64,000 nt of DNA from assembly GCA_963707125.1 (NCBI GenBank), contig CAVPOU010000004.1:248001-312000 (forward strand). The letters run 5' to 3'. The stretch is from CAVPDE01 sp963707125. Its GTDB lineage: Bacteria; Desulfobacterota; DSM-4660; Desulfatiglandales; HGW-15. The stretch's first letter is position 1. Every line of letters starts with the position of its first letter. The notes under the pieces are model-generated. The model saw nothing but the letters and a program-made list of their open reading frames with translations. It was not told the origin of the DNA and ran no database searches. The position numbers and the translations under genes are program-made. This document shows, piece after piece, positions 61,029 to 64,000 of this stretch.

Positions 61029-61177
61029 AGGTTGCTGAAAAAGTCCCTGCTTACAGGCTGCTCAAAAACGTCCAGGTCCAAGGCTCCCGAAATCCAGAGG
61101 AGCGAGACGTACTCGTAAGTACGTCGCAGCGACGAGGGATGAAGAAAACGCCGGAGATGGGCGTTTTTCAGCAGCCT
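61029..61177. repeat. MITE-like element with 14-bp terminal inverted repeats
   Basis: AGGTTGCTGAAAAA at 61029-61042 and TTTTTCAGCAGCCT at 61164-61177 are complementary in 13 of 14 bases, and their ends match the element at 9681-9810. The inside carries CGTACTCGTAAGTACG. The right end stops 1 bp before the disulfide reductase stop codon. Confidence 0.7.
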
Positions 61178-61178
61178 G

Positions 61179-62519
61179 CTAAAGCGCCTTCACCAACTGA
61201 TTGGCCGCGGTCAGCAACGGGTCCCAGGAAGGGCCGAAGGGCGGTGCATAGGCCAGGTCCGACTGGCCGAACTCCTCAACGCTCATCTTCGCGTGGAGGG
61301 CCACGGCCGGTGCATTGATCCGGTGGGCCGCGCCCTCTTTACCCACCATCTGCGCTCCGAGGAGTCGGCCGGTCTTTTTGTCCCCCACCAGTTGCACGAT
61401 GATCACGGATGACCCGGGATGATTGTATGCCCTGGTCCGGCTCTGAATCACGACCTCTGCCGGTTCAAAGCCGGCCTTTCTGGCCTCTTCCACACTGAGG
61501 CCGGCGCGCGCCACCTCCAGGTCAAAGACCTTGAACACGGCCGTTCCTGCAACCCCCTGAAGCTCAACTTTCCCCCCAAGCACATTGTCGGCGACGGCCC
61601 ACCCCGCCCTGTTGGCCCGCAACGCCAGAGGAATCCACGTCTTCTGGCCTGTAACCACATGATAGGCATCGGCGCAGTCTCCCGCTGCGTAGATGTCCGC
61701 ATTGGAGGTGCGAAGCATCCTGTCCACGGCAATGGACTTCCCGGGTCCCGACGCAAGGCCTGCATTCTCAGCGAGCTCGCTGTTTGGCCGCACTCCCACA
61801 GCCACAAGAACCATATCGCCATCGATTTGAAGCCTGGGACAGATGACCCTGAGCCCCTTTGCGTTTTTCTCGATTCTCTCAATGGGCTGTCCTAGGTGAA
61901 CCTTCACTTGGTTTGCCTCAAGTTCCTTCTTGACGATCGAAGCAAGCTGCTCGTTCATCCATGGAATAAAAACCGGCCGCGGCTTGATCATCTCCACATC
62001 GATGCCTCTGGCTCTGAATGCTTCGCACATTTCAAAAGCGATGTAGCCCATGCCGAGGATCACCGCTTTCTTCACATTCCGATCTCTGATGAATGTCTTG
62101 ATCTTTCTTCCGTCCTCGAGGTTCTTGAGCGCCATCACTCCTGGAGAATTCACACCCGGCAGGTCCGGAATGACAGGCCGGGCTCCGGTAGCGATCAAAA
62201 ACTTGTCATAGGGGAGCTGGAAAGGCTCGCCTGCTGAAGTTCTTCCCGTCACGGTTTTCCTTGCAGGGTCAATCGCCTCTGCCCTGTGCTCTATCCTCAC
62301 ATCAATGCCCTGCTTCTCTTTGAAAGCATGAGCCGTCCTTACAATCAGGTCATCCATGTCCCTTGTCGCGTCCGCGACATTGTAGGGCATTCCTCAGGCA
62401 CTGTAGGACACATCTTTTGTCTGTTCGAGAACAGTGACCTGCAGATCAGGTTTGTTCCGCTTGGCCCGGCTTGCCGCGCTCATGCCCGCTGCGTCTCCGC
62501 CGATGATGACGAAGTTCAT
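61179..62519 (-). CDS. FAD-dependent disulfide reductase/NADH oxidase, probable selenoprotein
   Basis: 446 aa if TGA at 62396-62394 is read as selenocysteine (Sec42). The N-terminal FAD motif is IIGGDAAGMSAASRAKR; the redox motif reads SYSA-stop-GMPYNV, where relatives (CoA-disulfide reductase, NADH oxidase, NADH peroxidase) have SACGMPY. After it come the NADH domain (VILGMGYIAFEMCEAFRARG), GRAD-type ADIYAAGDCADAY, and the dimerisation domain with AYNHPGSS. A hairpin UGUCGC-GGAC-GCGACA starts 14 bases after the TGA with loop G at +21, as a bacterial SECIS needs. ATG 62519 starts the gene. Alternatively it is a pseudogene, but all other residues are intact. Confidence 0.88.
62364..62379 (-). 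promoter_or_regulatory. SECIS-like hairpin after the in-frame TGA
   Basis: Minus strand UGUCGC/GCGACA, a six-pair stem, closes a GGAC loop. The two loop G residues lie 21-22 nt after the UGA, inside the usual 16-37 nt window for SelB recognition. It is within the coding sequence, as bacterial SECIS elements are. Confidence 0.7.
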
Positions 62520-62732
62520 AACCAAACCTCCTGGGAAAGGATTTCATGCTGAGCAAAGCAAATAGGAAGTATTTTTCATTTTGTGTTCTTCAGGGGCAAA
62601 AGGCAATCACGCATTTTTCTTGATGAGGCAGTCTCACCGACCGTCACGTGCTCTCTTAACAACGACGGTCCATATCCTTGTACTAAAAGAACTAACTGGG
62701 GGGGTTATTCCTTCCCTTGCTTTCGCTACCGC

Positions 62733-63140
62733 TCACCAAAGCTCAAGTTGAAACTCGCGATACTTTCGGATCAGCTCAAAATCAATTCGGTCAGAGCTGA
62801 TCAACCTAGCGCCGTAGGACCTTGCCGTCAGCGCTATCAACACGTCAAAATGAAGATCACGGAGCTTTTCCGGTGAAAATTCTTTGTCTGCGCTCATCTT
62901 CTCGAGTATCTGGCCCGACTCCAGCCAGTTCTTTTGCGTGGGAGTCCACACGGGATGGTTTTTCTCCAACTCTTTCAAAAATGCCTTCTCCGTAGGCTTC
63001 GTTGCCCCCCGCCACAGTTCGGACAATACCACCGATGATGTCCTTATAAGCCCGCTCACGGACTCGATCCGTTCCTGATGCTGGCCAGTACGCAGGTGGC
63101 CAATGAAAACAGATGTATCAAAGATAACAAAGCTACTCAC
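62733..63140 (-). CDS. vapC: VapC-family PIN toxin
   Basis: 135 aa from GTG 63140, inside the vapB end. PIN-domain ribonuclease: first Asp in VIFDTSVFIGHL, Glu in SSVVLSELWRGA, acidic pair in LRDLHFDVLIALTARSYGARLISSDRIDF. Cleaves tRNA or rRNA when VapB is lost (family role). Coupled with vapB by an 8-bp overlap. Confidence 0.9.
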   Translation of the reverse strand: MSSFVIFDTSVFIGHLRTGQHQERIESVSGLIRTSSVVLSELWRGATKPTEKAFLKELEKNHPVWTPTQKNWLESGQILEKMSADKEFSPEKLRDLHFDVLIALTARSYGARLISSDRIDFELIRKYREFQLELW

Positions 63141-63321
63141 CCAATGCCTCAAATCTCAACTTGCCCGCGTGTTTTGTCATCAGGGTCTTGAACTTCTTCA
63201 GCGCGACAATCTCCCTCAGCGCAGCATGAACTGCCTCGGTCCTGCTTTTTGCCCCCAAAACCTTTGCGGCCTCATCGGCGAGACGGATGTCCAGCCTGAT
63301 TGATGTCATTGCAGTTGCCAT
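63133..63321 (-). CDS. vapB: VapB-family antitoxin
   Basis: 62 aa from ATG 63321, preceded by AGGAGG six bases upstream; earlier starts lie in operator DNA. Short ribbon-helix-helix-type antitoxin (SIRLDIRLADEAAKVLG, AVHAALREIVAL) with a C-terminal toxin-binding tail. Probably represses its own operon at the inverted repeat upstream. Confidence 0.88.
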   Translation of the reverse strand: MATAMTSIRLDIRLADEAAKVLGAKSRTEAVHAALREIVALKKFKTLMTKHAGKLRFEALGE

Positions 63322-63335
63322 GGCTTGCCTCCTGT

Positions 63336-63371
63336 CATGTAAATACACATTAGTCGATTTGTATATACATG
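63336..63371. promoter_or_regulatory. vapBC operator (inverted repeat)
   Basis: CATGTAAATACA at 63336-63347 and TGTATATACATG at 63360-63371 are complementary in 11 of 12 bases across a 12-base spacer, just before the vapB ribosome binding site. Such sites bind VapB/VapBC. Confidence 0.65.
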
Positions 63372-63417
63372 TCAATCTTCCTTTCGCTCTTTTGTCCATG
63401 ATTCCGGTTCGAGACAT

Positions 63418-63466
63418 TTGTCCTTGACATAAGGACGAATCTTTCCTCATTTGTCCTTATCATAAG
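63418..63466. promoter_or_regulatory. Two tandem palindromes GTCCTT-N5-AAGGA
   Basis: GTCCTTGACATAAGGAC and GTCCTTATCATAAGGAT are near-identical 17-bp palindromes about 33 bases apart. They could be operators for the adjacent ATPase gene remnant or for a lost partner. Confidence 0.5.
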
Positions 63467-63476
63467 GATAACTATC

Positions 63477-63676
63477 ACCGTCAAGAAAAAGACACTCAGA
63501 GAAATCATCCCACGACCTATCTCCCTGATACCGGATTATCAAGACAAGTGACCTCCGCGGATTCCGGTCGGGTTCTCGAAAACGTTGTCTACCTGGAATT
63601 GAGAAGGCGAGGGTACGAGATCTATTGCTTTGCAGAAAACGGGGCAGACTCGCTTTTCCCGCAGTCGCAAATCTAG
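63477..63676 (+). pseudogene. DUF4143-type AAA ATPase remnant
   Basis: One frame reads DTGLSRQVTSADSGRVLENVVYLELRRRGYEIYCF, the hallmark C-terminal region of ATP-binding DUF4143 proteins (usually ~400 aa), then stops at TAG 63674-63676. The N-terminal P-loop part is absent, so only a fragment is left. Fragments like this often mark decayed toxin-like or mobile genes. Confidence 0.7.
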
Positions 63677-63789
63677 AGGGGGGACGATCTCTTTTTTCCT
63701 GCAGACACAAGCACATCCTCTCCTTGACTGCACCGGCTCATGGATATTAGACTGAGACAAGTTTAAAAAGTGGGTAATACACCGATGCC

Positions 63790-63895
63790 CTGGCCCCCTC
63801 CCCCCGTATCAAGTCCGGGGCAGGCTCTAACCCCTCCTCCATCCTCCGTCCCGCCGTGAGGCGGGACTACGGAGGACGGGCACCAAGGGAGGGGA
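63790..63895. repeat. GC-rich palindromic repeat with CCGCC-GTGA-GGCGG hairpin
   Basis: TCCTCCGTCCCGCCGTGAGGCGGGACTACGGAGGA at 63848-63884 folds as a 14-bp stem. It stands among CCCCTCCTCC and GGAGGGG arms. Confidence 0.65.
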
Positions 63896-63986
63896 AGTTG
63901 CGAGGTGGAGGCTTTAGTGACGACTGAACCCGCCCATGAGTGGGGGGCTTTCGATTCGAGTCCTTATCGTCTAAAAGGAGGTTGCG

Positions 63987-64000
63987 ATGGCTGAATGGAA
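63987..64000 (+). CDS. Start of an unknown gene, cut by the window end
   Basis: ATG 63987 follows AAGGAGG by five bases, a strong start, and only MAEW is visible. Its leader (63927-63986) begins with AACCCGCCCATG, shared with the methyltransferase leader at 47227. No product can be named. Confidence 0.55.

Noticed and set aside
63940..63960. TTCGATTCGAGTCC stretch resembling a tRNA T-arm
   Set aside because: No matching acceptor, D or anticodon arm can be built around it.

Overview
The window reads as chromosome of a Desulfobacterota (former Deltaproteobacteria) anaerobe, most like the sulfate-reducing or syntrophic lineages. The evidence is the mvhD-metV-metF cluster, a rearranged archaeal-style glutamate synthase, an Fe-S type PurF, a sigma-54/NifA-like regulator next to nitrogen genes, a likely selenoprotein, and many palindromic intergenic repeats. 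The taxonomic call is an inference; no rRNA or tRNA gene was seen.

Layout. 1-6.7 kb is accessory: a truncated DUF5615 toxin-like gene, a tyrosine recombinase broken by two frameshifts, a Tat-exported aldo/keto reductase, a membrane class III cyclase, and a paralogue of IF-1 with a 53-aa protein between two ~207-bp direct repeats. 6.7-9.7 kb has a MATE transporter and a NifA-family regulator. 9.9-29.6 kb is a long minus-strand nitrogen and one-carbon block. In transcription order it runs glnA, glnE with N-terminal ACT-like domains, mvhD-metV-metF, two FMN/ferredoxin glutamate-synthase proteins, a GATase+GXGXG glutamate-synthase fusion, carA, carB and purF. Divergent from glnA is aspS::gatC (fused)-gatA-gatB. 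The space between holds a consensus sigma-54 promoter and a TGT-N10-ACA activator site facing glnA. A second, non-adenylylated-type glutamine synthetase lies at 39.2-40.6 kb. The region therefore makes glutamine, controls its synthesis, and spends its amide on glutamate, carbamoyl phosphate, phosphoribosylamine and amidated tRNA.

35.5-36.3 kb holds a small nucleotidyltransferase module with its own promoter. It sits between gatB and a decayed second copy of the gatB 3' end, as if it arrived by insertion. 36.5-49 kb carries an orphan solute-binding protein, a hydrolase, two envelope-glycan genes, rsmG, an rluA-type gene, nagZ, a flavin-binding protein and a methyltransferase with a zinc-binding tail. 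48-58 kb has a DUF523/DUF1722 protein, a class II photolyase coupled to a flavin-binding protein, an Slp lipoprotein, mutY, an FAD oxidase, a Tat nitroreductase and a histidine kinase. 58-64 kb has a pentapeptide-repeat protein, a glmS 3' remnant, a SYLF protein, and an FAD-dependent disulfide reductase. In the last, the redox-active cysteine codon is TGA followed by a SECIS-like hairpin. VapBC, an ATPase remnant and the start of one further gene complete the window.

The most notable items are the Sec disulfide reductase, the AspRS-GatC fusion, the ACT-containing GlnE, the sigma-54/NifA-type control region of glnA, the rearranged glutamate synthase, and the duplicated gatB end flanking a mobile-looking module. 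All assignments rest on reading the sequence and on family knowledge; no database search was run.
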